Source of the DNA: Tritrichomonas musculus
Lineage: Eukaryota; Parabasalia; Tritrichomonadida; Tritrichomonadidae
Length of the DNA stretch: 64,000 nt
Assembly: GCA_039105265.1 (NCBI GenBank)
Contig: JAPFFF010000018.1
Coordinates: forward strand, 2,046,001-2,110,000
Direction of reading: 5' to 3'
Of the stretch, positions 47,980 through 58,740 are shown piece by piece (within the stretch, counting starts at the first letter, position 1; each line of letters starts with the position of its first letter). A model generated the notes under the pieces. The model was not told the DNA's origin and did not search any database. It saw only the letters and a list, made by a program, of their open reading frames with translations. The position numbers and the translations under genes are program-made.

Positions 47980-49641
47980 TTAGTAAGGGCATGGCTGAAA
48001 TAAACTACAAGAAAAATCAAATGATTCTATTTTTTCTTGAATTGGATGAATCATTTCGCAAATCGAAGCAATCAATGCTAAAAAATTTTCTTCATTCTCA
48101 ACAATATAATTTGAGTTCAATAAATCTGTAACGTGAGACATATCATTTGTCTTAGATTCGCATAATTTTGGATAATTTATACAAAAAATGGCCGTTAAAA
48201 TTGAAGCATGAAAAGCATCAACGCTTTGTTTTAAAAAAATCAATTTCCACAATTTTTCCTCGATTTCCTTGGTGAACATCCTTGTAAACATAGTTAATAA
48301 AGAGCCGTAGCAATGTTTAAAGATCTCAAAATCATTAAAACGAATAAATTCAGCTAAACTAGGATAAATTGTGGTCAAAACCGCCTCGATTACTTCTATT
48401 AAACTAGAATTTGACGAATCAAGTGACTGGAACCATTTTGATTGGCCAAATAAAAATAAAATTGAATGCAATCCCCAAAATACATATGATTGAGATTCGT
48501 CTCCAAAGTCTTCTGTGTCATCTAAAATCACTTGCTCAATGAAGTACGAAACATCAACCATTCCTTGCGCAAATCCAACATCAGGTGCATATGTAATTAT
48601 TGTTCGTAATACTGTGTAAAGAAGAACAATTATTTTTTCATCAGAAATTGTACGTGGAAGGTCTTTAAGTATTTTTTCAACATCATTATTGTGCTTAGAA
48701 TTATTAAAAATTTGATGCGAAATTCGAATTTCCCACTGCCTCCGAACAGATAAGTATTCAAAAAGTTTGGTGTCATTTATTTGGCTATTTTTTGAATCAT
48801 TCTCTGAAATTATTTCATTGCTATTTTGGTTTATACTGCATTTTCTGTTGATGTCATTATTATAAATATTACTATTGCTTTGAGTATAGCTATCTTGGAC
48901 ATTTTCAATATTTTGAGGTTTTTTGTTTTCTTGATTTTGGCGAGAGTTGTCGTTATTTCTATTATTTGTGCTATTGCAAATTTCTTCAAAATTTGGTAAA
49001 CAACTTAAATTACTTTTAGAGCTATTATATAATTTGTGAAATTCTTCTTTAAGAGATAATTGATTCAATTTCTGAAATATTTCTGTTTGCTTTCCTTTTT
49101 CAATCAACTCTCTGAGAATTTCACGGTGTTTCGGAAGAGAAAAACTTCCATCACGTGGGTTTTCACAAAAAGGAGGATGCGAATTTAGGTAGATAGGTGA
49201 TAGAGAAAAATTAGGATTTGCTACATCTGGTGAATTGTCATATATCCACTTGATCGAATCTCGAGGTTTAAAATGATGAGGTGAAACTGGGATCCATTTA
49301 TTTGAATTTTGCCTGTTCGTGTCGGAATTTAGTATTCCATTCGAAACTGAAATCTGTATAAATGAGAGCACATCATTCCTTGATGGTAATCTAAATATTG
49401 ATGCTGAAATCAGCTGGCCTTTCACGAAAATATTGATAAAATTTTCACCTTCTTTTTCAGCATCAATAGAAATTGAAGATATTTTAGTAAATGGATATTC
49501 TTGCACATCATCATTATCATATGGTATATATCTTGAAAATGATATTATTGGTATATGGTTGGAATAATATAATGAGAGGAACCCTTCCTTCCCTTGGGCG
49601 TCAAAAGTAGAGTGAAAAACACATAATAAAAAATCTCCCAT
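47980..49641 (-). CDS. TBC-domain Rab GTPase-activating protein (first)
   Basis: A 553-residue protein. N-terminal ~1-180 are beta-rich, like the N-terminus of TBC1D15/Gyp7-type proteins, followed by a Gln/Asn/Ser-rich linker (~225-290). The TBC domain (~300-520) has the Arg-finger context KDLPRTISDE, in the place of I-x-x-D-V-x-R-T, and the Gln-finger context VGFAQGMVDVSYF, equivalent to Y-x-Q-G-M. Both catalytic residues are kept, so GAP activity toward a Rab is expected. It shares a 134-bp divergent promoter with the bromodomain gene. Confidence 0.85.
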   Translation of the reverse strand: MGDFLLCVFHSTFDAQGKEGFLSLYYSNHIPIISFSRYIPYDNDDVQEYPFTKISSISIDAEKEGENFINIFVKGQLISASIFRLPSRNDVLSFIQISVSNGILNSDTNRQNSNKWIPVSPHHFKPRDSIKWIYDNSPDVANPNFSLSPIYLNSHPPFCENPRDGSFSLPKHREILRELIEKGKQTEIFQKLNQLSLKEEFHKLYNSSKSNLSCLPNFEEICNSTNNRNNDNSRQNQENKKPQNIENVQDSYTQSNSNIYNNDINRKCSINQNSNEIISENDSKNSQINDTKLFEYLSVRRQWEIRISHQIFNNSKHNNDVEKILKDLPRTISDEKIIVLLYTVLRTIITYAPDVGFAQGMVDVSYFIEQVILDDTEDFGDESQSYVFWGLHSILFLFGQSKWFQSLDSSNSSLIEVIEAVLTTIYPSLAEFIRFNDFEIFKHCYGSLLTMFTRMFTKEIEEKLWKLIFLKQSVDAFHASILTAIFCINYPKLCESKTNDMSHVTDLLNSNYIVENEENFLALIASICEMIHPIQEKIESFDFSCSLFQPCPY

Positions 49642-49775
49642 AAAAAGTTCATTTAAAAGTTAGCGGTTTAAGGTCAATTATTCTTCATTATATTGAATTT
49701 GATAGAAATAATTGAATGGATTTTTATTAACTTTTTAAATTTAAAAGTGTTAAAAGATAACTTTTGAACTTTAGT

Positions 49776-50462
49776 ATGAGTACTCAAAATAAAATTTCAC
49801 CAGAACAACTAAATCAATGTATTCAAATAACTGAAACGATGTACAATAAACCTAGTTGCTTTATTTTTAGGGCACCTGTTGATCCTGTCCGTGATCAAGT
49901 TCCAAACTACTTTGATGTAATCAAAGATCCTCAAGATCTCGGAACAATTTTAGAACGCCTCCAAAACAAAGAATATTCGTCAATCCAAAGTTGGAAGCAT
50001 GATATGGATCTTGTCTGGGACAATGCCAAAGCTTTTAATGGCCCATTTTCTATAGTTTCATCAATCGCAGTTTGTATGAAAGGAAGATTTGAAAAAATAT
50101 ATCAAAATACTTTTATGACTCCAAAGGAATGGAACAATAGGATTAATGAACTTTTTTCGAAACTCAACGTTGTTATGAAAGCAGCTCCAGGAAAACTTAA
50201 AAATGAATTTGAAGGGAAAAAATTCAGTGGGCCAATGACTCGGAATGAACTACAAAAATTAGCCGAGGCTGCTTCATCTTTGACAGATATTTCTGATGTC
50301 CTTCAGATGGAGCAACTACTGAATATTTATGGAGTTAATATTGATTTTAAGAAAGATGATTGCTTTGTTGTTCTTAAAAATTTACCTAAAGAAGCTCTTC
50401 AAGCATTGCAATCGTTCGTGAAAGATAGATATAGAGCCTTACGAAAACATTATCCAGATTAA
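49776..50462 (+). CDS. BET-like bromodomain protein with NET-like tail
   Basis: The frame is open from a TTG at 49764; I choose the ATG at 49776 (MSTQNKISPEQLNQ), giving 228 residues. The bromodomain (~8-110) has FRAPVDP, then VPNYFDVIKDPQDLGTILER and a VWDNAKAFNG segment with the conserved Asn for acetyl-lysine. The tail (~140-228), with GPMTRNELQKLAEAASSL and FVVLKNLPKEALQALQSFVK, resembles the NET (extra-terminal) domain. A single bromodomain plus NET is a reduced BET/Bdf form and would read acetylated histones and recruit partners. The acidic/Ser-rich tail of animal BETs is absent. Confidence 0.85.
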   Translation: MSTQNKISPEQLNQCIQITETMYNKPSCFIFRAPVDPVRDQVPNYFDVIKDPQDLGTILERLQNKEYSSIQSWKHDMDLVWDNAKAFNGPFSIVSSIAVCMKGRFEKIYQNTFMTPKEWNNRINELFSKLNVVMKAAPGKLKNEFEGKKFSGPMTRNELQKLAEAASSLTDISDVLQMEQLLNIYGVNIDFKKDDCFVVLKNLPKEALQALQSFVKDRYRALRKHYPD

Positions 50463-50822
50463 TATATTGTCATTAACATTTTAGACTATCACTAATATAG
50501 AATATATTATTTTTTATTATGTTTGCAATTATTTAATAAATATATATTATTTCATTATTCCTGTTTTATCCTGAAAAACAAAGATATTAACCACAATGTG
50601 TTTTTATTCTTTTATTCCATAATGATGTCAATGAAGGTGGTTATCATCTGAGCCAAATTTATATTCAGAGAGATTTTTTTGCCTAATCATATTTTTATAA
50701 AATAATTTATCATTTTATAAATGAAATTGATTTGGTTACATTTATCAAATATTTTTATAACCAAAATGCAAAAAAAAAAAAAATTTTTTCTTTGTACGTT
50801 AAGAAATTGGCTTATCCTTCAA
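50463..50822. other. Short gene-free interval before Cdc45
   Basis: AT-rich; includes the 34 codons of extra open frame before the preferred Cdc45 start and an A/T tract near 50770-50790. No GC-rich box like that of the histone pair is seen. Confidence 0.45.
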
Positions 50823-52553
50823 ATGCTCATACAAGTCTCAGATCTCCACCTTGCATATCAACAGATTGTTCAATCATCGTTATCTAGTGAATTGCCGGCG
50901 TCTGTATTAATTTTTGTTCCTCTCACAGTCGATTCTTTAGCAGCAAGTTCTATATTATATGAGCTTTTTCGAAAGGATAATATTTTAAATCATTTTGTTC
51001 CAGTCCGTGGATACACAGATTTAACAAATCAGATTCAAGAGCGCTTAGCTGACGAGACTCTTCCACCATCAATAATATTTATCAATTGTGGTGGTTCTAT
51101 CAGTCTTCTCCGCCGTTTTCCAGATGCATTCAAAGTTTCAACAGCATACATAATTGATTCGCATCGGCCAATCGACTTTGAAAACCTCGATTCGCGTGTT
51201 GAAAAGATCAAAGTATTCGACGATTCCCAATCAATGTTTGACGAGATCTGCTCTTTTCCAGATTCACAGCTTTCTGAAGAAGAAAGTATTGTTATTGAAG
51301 GAAAACAGAAAAACAAAAATATGATCAGAACTGTTCGCAAAATAATCGACCCAAATTCTGATTCTTCAACTCAATATATGAATTCAACTTATTTTTCAGA
51401 CCCAGCATCACTTCAATTATATACATTAGCAAGTTCAATCAATCATACATCCTTAACAATTCTTTGGTTTGCCATACTTGGTCTTACTGAGCATTTTTTA
51501 CTTGAGCATATCGATAATGTGCGTTATGAGTCTCTTTTCAATGCTTTACAGAACGAAGCTTCTCGATTAACAGATGGAAAAGAACTTTTTACTACGATTC
51601 CACTTGAAGAAGGTGAGTTTGTTACGCCAGTTAATTCAATAACTGTTCCAGTCAGTCGTGATTTATTTATTCAACCATGTACAGATCTTAGATGCAATCT
51701 TATGCGTCATTGGACGTTATATGAATCAATGCAATCATCACCTTTTATTGTCTCTAGGCTCCAACTTTGGTACCATGCCGGTCTAGAACGAATGAATCTT
51801 CTTTTGGTCAAGATGGGAATTCCACTTCGCGAAGCAAAGACAACTTTTATATCAATGAGTTCAGATATTCGTGAAACAATTGTCACTCGTTTTGATAAAT
51901 GGTGCGATCGTTTCGGTTTAACAGGAATTGACTTTCCAAGTTTTATCCTTAAGCGTGGTTTTGCAGCTCCTTTAACAGCCAGTGATATTGTATATGCGGT
52001 TCGAGCTCGACTTTTGGCCGGAACTGATTTTGGAGAAGCCTTTTCAGATTCATTCAGTATTATTAGACTTGTTAGTAATCATGGACTTCTTAGTGCAGAT
52101 ATTGATGCTGCCAAATCTAGATCAAAACTTGTTGTTTCACTCGGAATGGAATTAATGAATAAGAAAAATGCATCTGTTATTACTTCTCATGCATTTCGTA
52201 TTGCCTATGTTTATAATGCTGCTGAAAGAGGCTTCCCTGTTGTTCCTTCTTCACTTGTTGAACTTGGTCAGTTTTTATTACAGGCTTTTCGTGAAGAAGA
52301 CGATAAGGTCCTCCCAATGGTAGTAGCTGCTATGAATCCTGATTTGAAAAATTGGACTTTGGTGGCTGTATCGACTGGGTTTGAATTTGGCGAAGTTGAA
52401 TCTTCTCGTTTTGGAGCGTATTTCAAAGGCGCAGCTGAGAAAGCTGAAATTGAAATTACGATGGATTCTTTCGATTCTTTTGTTTGCCAAATTCCAGCAG
52501 ATCTAATTTTGGTTTTTATCGATCAGTTGACTCTCTTGGCTCTCAAAGATTGA
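50823..52553 (+). CDS. Cdc45 replication initiation factor
   Basis: The frame is open from an ATG at 50721, but those first codons are Lys/Phe-rich AT sequence. The ATG at 50823 (MLIQVSDLHLAYQQIVQS) gives 576 residues, close to typical Cdc45 (~570-650). Matches are the N-terminal DHH-like region (ASVLIFVPLTVDSLAASSIL, then IIFINCGGSISLLRR, IIDSHRPID), a short acidic loop, then SPFIVSRLQLWYHAGLERMN and the signature MGIPLREAKTTFISMSSDIR. FDKWCDRFGLTGIDFPSFIL and FAAPLTASDIVYAVRARLLA follow. Cdc45 is the partner of MCM and GINS in the CMG helicase. It lies head-to-tail with the bromodomain gene. Confidence 0.9.
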   Translation: MLIQVSDLHLAYQQIVQSSLSSELPASVLIFVPLTVDSLAASSILYELFRKDNILNHFVPVRGYTDLTNQIQERLADETLPPSIIFINCGGSISLLRRFPDAFKVSTAYIIDSHRPIDFENLDSRVEKIKVFDDSQSMFDEICSFPDSQLSEEESIVIEGKQKNKNMIRTVRKIIDPNSDSSTQYMNSTYFSDPASLQLYTLASSINHTSLTILWFAILGLTEHFLLEHIDNVRYESLFNALQNEASRLTDGKELFTTIPLEEGEFVTPVNSITVPVSRDLFIQPCTDLRCNLMRHWTLYESMQSSPFIVSRLQLWYHAGLERMNLLLVKMGIPLREAKTTFISMSSDIRETIVTRFDKWCDRFGLTGIDFPSFILKRGFAAPLTASDIVYAVRARLLAGTDFGEAFSDSFSIIRLVSNHGLLSADIDAAKSRSKLVVSLGMELMNKKNASVITSHAFRIAYVYNAAERGFPVVPSSLVELGQFLLQAFREEDDKVLPMVVAAMNPDLKNWTLVAVSTGFEFGEVESSRFGAYFKGAAEKAEIEITMDSFDSFVCQIPADLILVFIDQLTLLALKD

Positions 52554-52887
52554 AGCATAATGCATATAATATTATTAATAATTATTGTTTTTTAATAATT
52601 TTAAACAACTATAAGAAACTTGATGTCTTTTTTTTTTTTTTTTATGTTTCGATTTTGTATTGATGTTTTGGAGTTTAATAACATTTTGTTGAGAAAGCAT
52701 CATTCAAATCAAAAAATTTTGATGTACCATTCAAATTTTTGAATCAGTAAATATACAAATGAAGGCTACAATTGATTGATATGATCACGAAGAATAATAT
52801 ATTTATTGAAAATGAGTTAAAATTTAGCATGTTTAACTGGATTTTTTTAATAAAAAATTTCTAATTGAAAATTATTAAATTATTAAA
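52554..52887. other. Convergent 3' interval
   Basis: 334 bp between the stops of Cdc45 and the CaMKK-like kinase. It has a long T run near 52629-52644, and no gene. Confidence 0.5.
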
Positions 52888-54042
52888 TTATTTCTTTTTC
52901 TCTTTGAGGTGATGCCTTTTCTCTTTCAACTTTTCTATGTTTCCATGAATCAATAAGTTAAGTTTCTTACTCTTCTTCTTCTTAATCTTTTCATTTTTAC
53001 CTCTTCTGATTTTCTTGATTACTCCTTCGGTACTAGCATTGCCAACTTGAAGCATAACGTTGGAGCAAGCCATGAAGAGTCCTGAAAATGCTGGTCTGAG
53101 TCCGTTTGCCCATGGATGAGACCATATTCCTTCGATTGTAATTCGGTTATCTGGATCTTTTTCAAGCATTTTGCTGATAAGATCCTTTAAGTTTGGATCA
53201 GCACCTTCAGGGAATTTGGGTTCATCTTTCATGATTGCATTCTGCATCTTGAAAAGATCTTCAGCTTTGAATGGAAGATCATGGAAAGCAAGAATGTATA
53301 AAGTAATGCCAAAAGCCCAAATATCGGCTTTAAATGGATCATATTCTGTGTTTTGGAAAAGTTCTGGAGCGCAATATGCTGGTGTTCCTTTCATTTCTGT
53401 CAGAATTTTGTTTTGACCAAGAGGAACATAAACCGATATACCAAAATCACAAAGCTTTGCATTTCCTTCAGCATCAAGCATAACATTTTCAACTTTAATA
53501 TCACGATGTGCTAATCTTTGGTTATGAAGATATTGAAGGCCTGATAAAACCTGCTTAAAAGCTTGTCTATTGGCTTCTAATGTTTTGCATGATTCAATTG
53601 TTCCACCTGGCAAGTATTCCATTACAATATAAATTAAGTTATTATCTATATCTTCGATGAAATCATAAACTTTAACAATATTAGCATTATTCAATCTTTT
53701 CATAATAACAGCTTCCTCTTTTGGATCATGTGAAGATGGTTTCAAAAAGTTTAAGTTAGCTTTTTGGATATTGCATACTTTAACTGCATATTCTTGGTCA
53801 CCTTTGTTCATTAGTAAAACAACACCTGAAGCGCCTGAACCGAGTTTTTTAACATATTTATATCCTTCTATATTATACATTTCTGTATCTTTGAAAAGCT
53901 CATCATAATCATCTGAATCTTCATCAACATTGGCATCTCCAACGCTTTCATCGAGATCGAGTACTGGAATATCTTCTTCATTAAAGTTATTTGAGCTTCC
54001 TGCATTACTTGATCGTCTTTGCTTTGATTCTTCGTTTCCCAT
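52888..54042 (-). CDS. CaMKK/LKB1-type serine/threonine kinase, possibly myristoylated
   Basis: A 384-residue protein beginning MGNEESKQRRSSN, a good N-myristoylation context with a nearby basic patch. The kinase domain (~57-316) has LGSGASGVVLLM, YAVKVCNI, HRDIKVENVML, LCDFGIS and GTPAYCAPELFQ. The lobe with FPEGADPNLKDLISKMLEKD and RITIEGIWSHPW resembles the CaMKK/Tos3-Elm1 group upstream of AMPK. The long insert between beta3 and alphaC (Arg-Pro insert) of animal CaMKK is reduced. The Lys-rich C-terminal tail (KKIRRGKNEKIKKKKSKK, ~346-363) could bind membrane or act as a nuclear signal. Confidence 0.82.
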   Translation of the reverse strand: MGNEESKQRRSSNAGSSNNFNEEDIPVLDLDESVGDANVDEDSDDYDELFKDTEMYNIEGYKYVKKLGSGASGVVLLMNKGDQEYAVKVCNIQKANLNFLKPSSHDPKEEAVIMKRLNNANIVKVYDFIEDIDNNLIYIVMEYLPGGTIESCKTLEANRQAFKQVLSGLQYLHNQRLAHRDIKVENVMLDAEGNAKLCDFGISVYVPLGQNKILTEMKGTPAYCAPELFQNTEYDPFKADIWAFGITLYILAFHDLPFKAEDLFKMQNAIMKDEPKFPEGADPNLKDLISKMLEKDPDNRITIEGIWSHPWANGLRPAFSGLFMACSNVMLQVGNASTEGVIKKIRRGKNEKIKKKKSKKLNLLIHGNIEKLKEKRHHLKEKKK

Positions 54043-54542
54043 ATCAAAAAATTCAATTTTTTCTTCGATAGTTGAAAGGAACTCTCAAAAAAATTCAAAG
54101 AAATTATTTGAAAAAATTCAAAGGAATTGAATTTAAAGATGGATTTTATAAATTTTGAATAGTTTATGTATTGAAAAAGTTCAAAAGGCAACTTTACACT
54201 TAAGGGTGCAGTTTAACTATTTTTTTCTCAATCAAAATGGAATATATCATGACAATATAAGGATATATTATTTATTATATTTTTTATAATATAAATATAT
54301 AATTGGTAATATGATAATATTATTTAATCCAAATAAAAATTAAAATTATTGAATTGAAAGAAAAAACAACTTTTTCTTTAATTTTTAAATTAGTTAAAAA
54401 TATAAATTTCTTATTTAAAAAAATGATACAATTCATAAAAATGTTATTTTATTTTTTTAAAAAAAGTTATAATTTTTTTCTACAATGAATTAATAATTTT
54501 ATTAATAAATAAATTGATACCGAATATTTTGCAAGAACAACC

Positions 54543-54597
54543 AACCCGGAACAATATGTCCTGAATAATAGCCCCGGAACAATAACCCCGGAAAAAA
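54543..54597. repeat. Short CCCCGGAACAATA direct repeats
   Basis: Three copies of CCCGGAACAATA-like sequence (ACCCGGAACAATATG, CCCCGGAACAATAAC, CCCCGGAAAA) lie within 55 bp, a GC-rich cluster in an otherwise very AT-rich area and inside the left part of the TTAA-flanked element. Clustered subterminal motifs can be transposase-binding sites (inference). Confidence 0.6.
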
Positions 54598-55495
54598 AAT
54601 TAAAATAAAATTAAAATTTTTTATAATAAAATCAGAATTGAAAAATTTGAATAGCTATTTAACACGAAATAAATAAAAATATTCTAATAAAAAACTGTTA
54701 CTAATTTATGAAAATTTGATAAATATATTTCTGTACAATTTTTCCATTTAGTTTGTTAAATAATTAAGAAACTTTATACTTAAAAAGTTTCCTTTTTCTA
54801 TATATGGAAATCAAAAAATACAGATTTGAAGAGATCAAATATACTTTAGACTCCAATGTGATTTTAAAATGAAAAATACAGACGTTTTTGGTTCAATGAT
54901 ATCTATTTCAAAATCTTGATTTCAAATGCAAACTTAGTTTGCCAATGATATTTTATTATTTAATTACTCCTTGGCTATATCCATGGCAATTTTTAACTAA
55001 AGCTACTGATAAAAAATTATGTTTTTGAGTAAAAATTTCATTGAAAAAGTTTACTTTTTTGGACTGCAAAATGCAGTTTTTCAGTTTTTTTCTCTTTTTT
55101 GTTCATTGAAACTAATACATTTGTGTGAACAACATCTTTCCAAAACTAAAAAAAAAAAATACTGAGGTATAATATGACAACGTGACACTTATAATATTCA
55201 GATCGATTTTATGTGAATTCAAAAAATTCCAGAAATCGTTCTATCAAGTTATAGATATCTATATATATATTCAGAAAAAAATAATGAAATAGATCTTGGA
55301 TTATGATTGAACGACTACATAGATCTGAAAAGTATATGATTTTTCGAGCATTTTAAAAAAATATGTACACATTAGATTTTTAACAATGAGCTGCAATTAT
55401 CTTTCTATAGTTATTATATGAGTTGTTTAAAAATCTGATAGAACAATTTTTTGAAAAAATAATAAAAATATTATAGTTGTCTAATATCATTTTTG

Positions 55496-55526
55496 ATCAT
55501 TTTTATCTAAAAAAGATAAAAATGAT
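55496..55526. repeat. Perfect 13-bp hairpin in the TTAA-flanked element
   Basis: ATCATTTTTATCT and AGATAAAAATGAT are separated by five A residues. It is the strongest short inverted repeat in the element interior. Confidence 0.7.
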
Positions 55527-56002
55527 TTTTTCAATCTGTGATTTATTTAGATTAATTTTGATAGCATATATACATATTTAAACATATATATATATTTGTG
55601 CAACTCAAAAATTCCCTTAAAATCATTTTTATTTTTTCAGAATTATTAAAGCGAAAAATCATTAATTTGTTTTTTTAATTTTATATTGGAAAATAAATTA
55701 TTGTGATCTTTATATATTATATAAAATTATTATTTTTAAGTTAATTCTCATAAATTAAAGAGAAATATCAATTATTTTCCAATTTAATTGAATTTTTTTT
55801 TCAATAAATTTGAATTTTATTTCATTGAAAAATCTAATATTAATTCAATTTTTAATTTATTATTATTTCAATTATAATTAATTATTTCATACTTTTAGTA
55901 ATGTATAATAAATAAATATACTTTTATAAATAAAATCATATAAATAGAAAAAATGATGATTTAATATTCGGTAAGAAAAATGTGTTCAAACTGCACCCTT
56001 AA

Positions 56003-57050
56003 ATAAAATTTTTTTAGAATGAAGTAATTCAAATGTAAAGCCTATAATGTATTTAGCCTGTTGTTACAAGTTAAAATAATTCATGCATTTTTCATTTGTT
56101 AAAAGAAATGTTGATACAATGTTTACATTTCAAATAAACCCAAATCTTCTCCAGATACTTTTTAACCAACATCTTATTATTCTGGTCAATAAAGATAACA
56201 ATGTCTAGTATTGTCAATAAATTTGTATTTCTTGAAATAAAGATTCCAATTGTCTTTTTCATGATTTTAAGAAATAAAGTAATATGCATCAGGTATTTGA
56301 GCATTATACATAATTGTTCAACTAATATTTTATTGAGAACATCAACATTTAATAAATGAAGGCCAGTAGCTGCAGTGCTACTCAATTATATACTACATCA
56401 AGTCTAACAACAGTATCAATTAATCCTTTCCAAAAATCATTTGTAAAAAAAAGGCAAATAAAATGGTTTGCTATTGATGAAATATCATTATTCCAATAGC
56501 ATAAATTGAGATTTCCTACTTAAAATATAGTAGAACATATGGTAAAATTTTAAATTTGATTCAAAGATTATTTAGTAAAATGCAAGTAACGCTTTTATGA
56601 CTCATCTTTAGCTTGAACATCCGTACTAAGAGGGTTGTTGAGATTGATTAATCAGAAAAAAACCTCAAAATTACATTTTGAATAGAATCAATCTCTAATC
56701 AATTTTGTTATTACTTTAGTACTAGATAAAGTGACTATTACTTTCTATATATCATCATTTTCGAAAGTAGTATTATTTTTAGCGTATTAATTTGATCAAT
56801 AGATATATCATCATTTACATGTAATTTTTTAAATGATTTGACCTCAAATTTACATGTTATTTCTCCTTTGTTGAGTTCTCATTGTCATCTTCTTTGACAA
56901 ATTATGGTTTCTCCTCTTTCTTCGACAATTAAGTCATTAAATGATACAATTATCGCCTCTGGCTTCAGTTTTCCTCATATGTGAATCTTTTTTATTTCGG
57001 AAAAATTTTCTCAACGTAAGTCTAATATATGATTTAAGGTCAGTGAGTCT
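56003..57050. other. Gene-free interval, possible retroelement-derived
   Basis: No intact gene. Base composition is less extreme than the flanks. A 97-codon minus frame at 56092-56385 and short plus frames lie just upstream of the reverse-transcriptase remnant, and part of this may be decayed element sequence, but I cannot assign it. Confidence 0.35.
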
Positions 57051-57069
57051 TGTGAATTGATTAAAAATC

Positions 57070-58016
57070 TGTACATGAAAACTACCACTAGGTGAATGGC
57101 GAGCTTGGTAACTCTATTCTTATGGAACGCGGAGTACTTCAAGGCTGACCTTTCTCTCCGATTCTTTTAAACATCTGCCTTGAACCACTTCTTCATAATT
57201 TACTCATCTCCCATTTTGCAGATGGCTACATTGTTGCATGAGCATGCCACTGATGATGTTGATTCATTTCTTTTAATGTTCAAGCTTTCGCCGATGAATG
57301 ATCATGCCACTTCTTCGTAATTTACTCATCTCAGTTCTCTCTCAAATAATGATCGCCTAGTGAAACTTCTTACGATATCAAAAAAAGACAAATTGATCAA
57401 TCTATGGGCACTAATGAAACTTCTCTTCTTGAATTTAAGACTGTGTTAGACAGGAATTCATATGTTAGCAAAACTAATATTTCGTTTATCTGTGCCATCC
57501 ATGCTTTGGACAAATTGAAAATCTCTTTCATTAAACTGAAATCATAAATTGTTGAGATATAAATAAAAATTAAGTTAACAGTTCATCTTTTCTCTAAAAA
57601 ATTGCTTAAGTGAAAATAATAGTATCTGTTTGTTCTTTAAAAATGATTGTACTTTATGTATTATTCCATCTCCACAGATTTCACACACTGTTGTGATCCT
57701 CTGTTTTTCTCTGAACTTGACTAGAATTGAAGAATCTTCCACGCTACAAATATGTCAAATCTTAAAGTACTTCAGGACCAGTAACATACTCCATTTTTTT
57801 ATTTTCCGAATAGGATGGGTGAAAAAAAGTAATCCGACGAGCACCACATCGACTATGAAAAAGTGGCCTATAAATGATACTATAGTGGTGAACATGGCTG
57901 TTGAACAAGTATTTTTTTACAAAAAGAGTTTGATATTCTATAGTTTACAAATTATATTTATTCAAAAATATTCATTCAATCATTTAACTGCCATGTCCCC
58001 ACCTCAAAATATTTAA
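57070..58016 (+). mobile_element. Remnant of a non-LTR (LINE-like) retrotransposon
   Basis: At ~57090-57230 the plus strand translates to VNGELGNSILMERGVLQG, then PFSPILLNICLEPLLHNLL and a FAD-type motif. This matches the reverse-transcriptase G-V-x-Q-G-D-P-x-S-P-x-L-F-N and F-A-D-D blocks of LINE-type elements. A second FADE-like string follows near 57290. Downstream, a 128-codon frame (57630-58016) has CTLC with an H and C spaced as in the C-terminal zinc knuckle of such elements. Stops and frame changes are frequent, so it is a 5'-truncated, decayed copy. No poly-A tail or target duplication was found. Confidence 0.6.
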
Positions 58017-58019
58017 AAT

Positions 58020-58740
58020 TTTATGTTTATAAAAAGGTTATTTTGACTATAAAGTCAAAGAATGATTTGGTTTTTGGGAAACTTTCAATAAATCTTTCAA
58101 GTATTTCTTCAACCAACCCATTTATCGTCTCAAATATCAAATTTTCTCAGACTTTTTTTATGACATCTATAAGATCATCAACTGATTTTGGTTTAAAGAG
58201 TTAAAGCTTTAACTCTTTTCTGCTTTATAGCCCAGATTGCTTCAATTATATTAAGTCTGGGCTATATGGAGGCCAATCTGGAAGCAAGTCGATTTCGAGC
58301 TCATCACTGCAAAGATTTTCTTTGAAACATGTGGCATGGTTACCTATAATATATTTGCTGTGTATATAAATTAAATGCTCTTCTTTGATTTTAGTTTCGT
58401 AAACAATTGGTTGATTATAGGTTTTTAGAATTTTGTCAAATTTGGACTTTTTATTGTGAATTTAGATTTTACATTTGATAAAATCTCAAATAAACTGATA
58501 TCTTTGTTGAATAGGCATTTTAATCAAAAATACTCTCATGACTTATTTTATTAAAAAATAAAGTATTCAAATCTTGTTCAACCCTCAAGCTCGCCTTAAT
58601 GAAATATATAATTACAAATCGCCGGTCATAATATTTGAAAATTAATAAAAATTCTGCAATACATTTATGTAATAATGTTTAAATTACTTAAAACACGCTT
58701 TTTTTTGTCAAAAATTTTAAAAAAAATTGGCTTTAAAATG
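58020..58740 (-). mobile_element. Remnant of a Tc1/mariner-type transposase
   Basis: On the minus strand, ~58170-58420 encode EEHLIYIHSKYIIGNHATCF, then DELEIDLLPDWPPYSPDLNI and IEAIWAIKQKRVK. The W-P-P-Y-S-P-D-L-N-x-I-E block is the third catalytic motif of Tc1/mariner/IS630 transposases. IGNHATCF stands where the second Asp motif (D-N-x-x-x-H) is expected, with Gly in place of Asp. A further helical segment (ISERFIESF-like) follows at the C-terminus. Frames are interrupted, and only the second half of the enzyme is seen. CCCCAC strings near 57997 and 58745 could be TIR remnants, weak. Confidence 0.65.

Larger units (their letters stand above)
54204..55998. mobile_element. Candidate TTAA-flanked TIR element, ~1.8 kb
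   Basis: The left end GGGTGCAGTTTAAC (54204) and the right end, whose reverse complement is GGGTGCAGTTTGAAC (55998 inward), form ~15-bp terminal inverted repeats. TTAA stands directly outside both (54200-54203 and 55999-56002). TTAA duplications are typical of piggyBac-like elements; a simple TA target cannot be excluded. ACCGAATATT also occurs inverted near both ends (54519 and 55963). The interior is non-coding AT-rich sequence with a perfect hairpin at 55496-55526. It is therefore a non-autonomous or gutted element inserted ~160 bp upstream of the kinase gene. Confidence 0.6.

Noticed and set aside
56092-56385. 97-codon minus-strand gene in the element-rich gap
   Set aside because: No recognisable motif, and it lies among decayed elements on the opposite strand to the reverse-transcriptase remnant; cannot be told from chance or decay.
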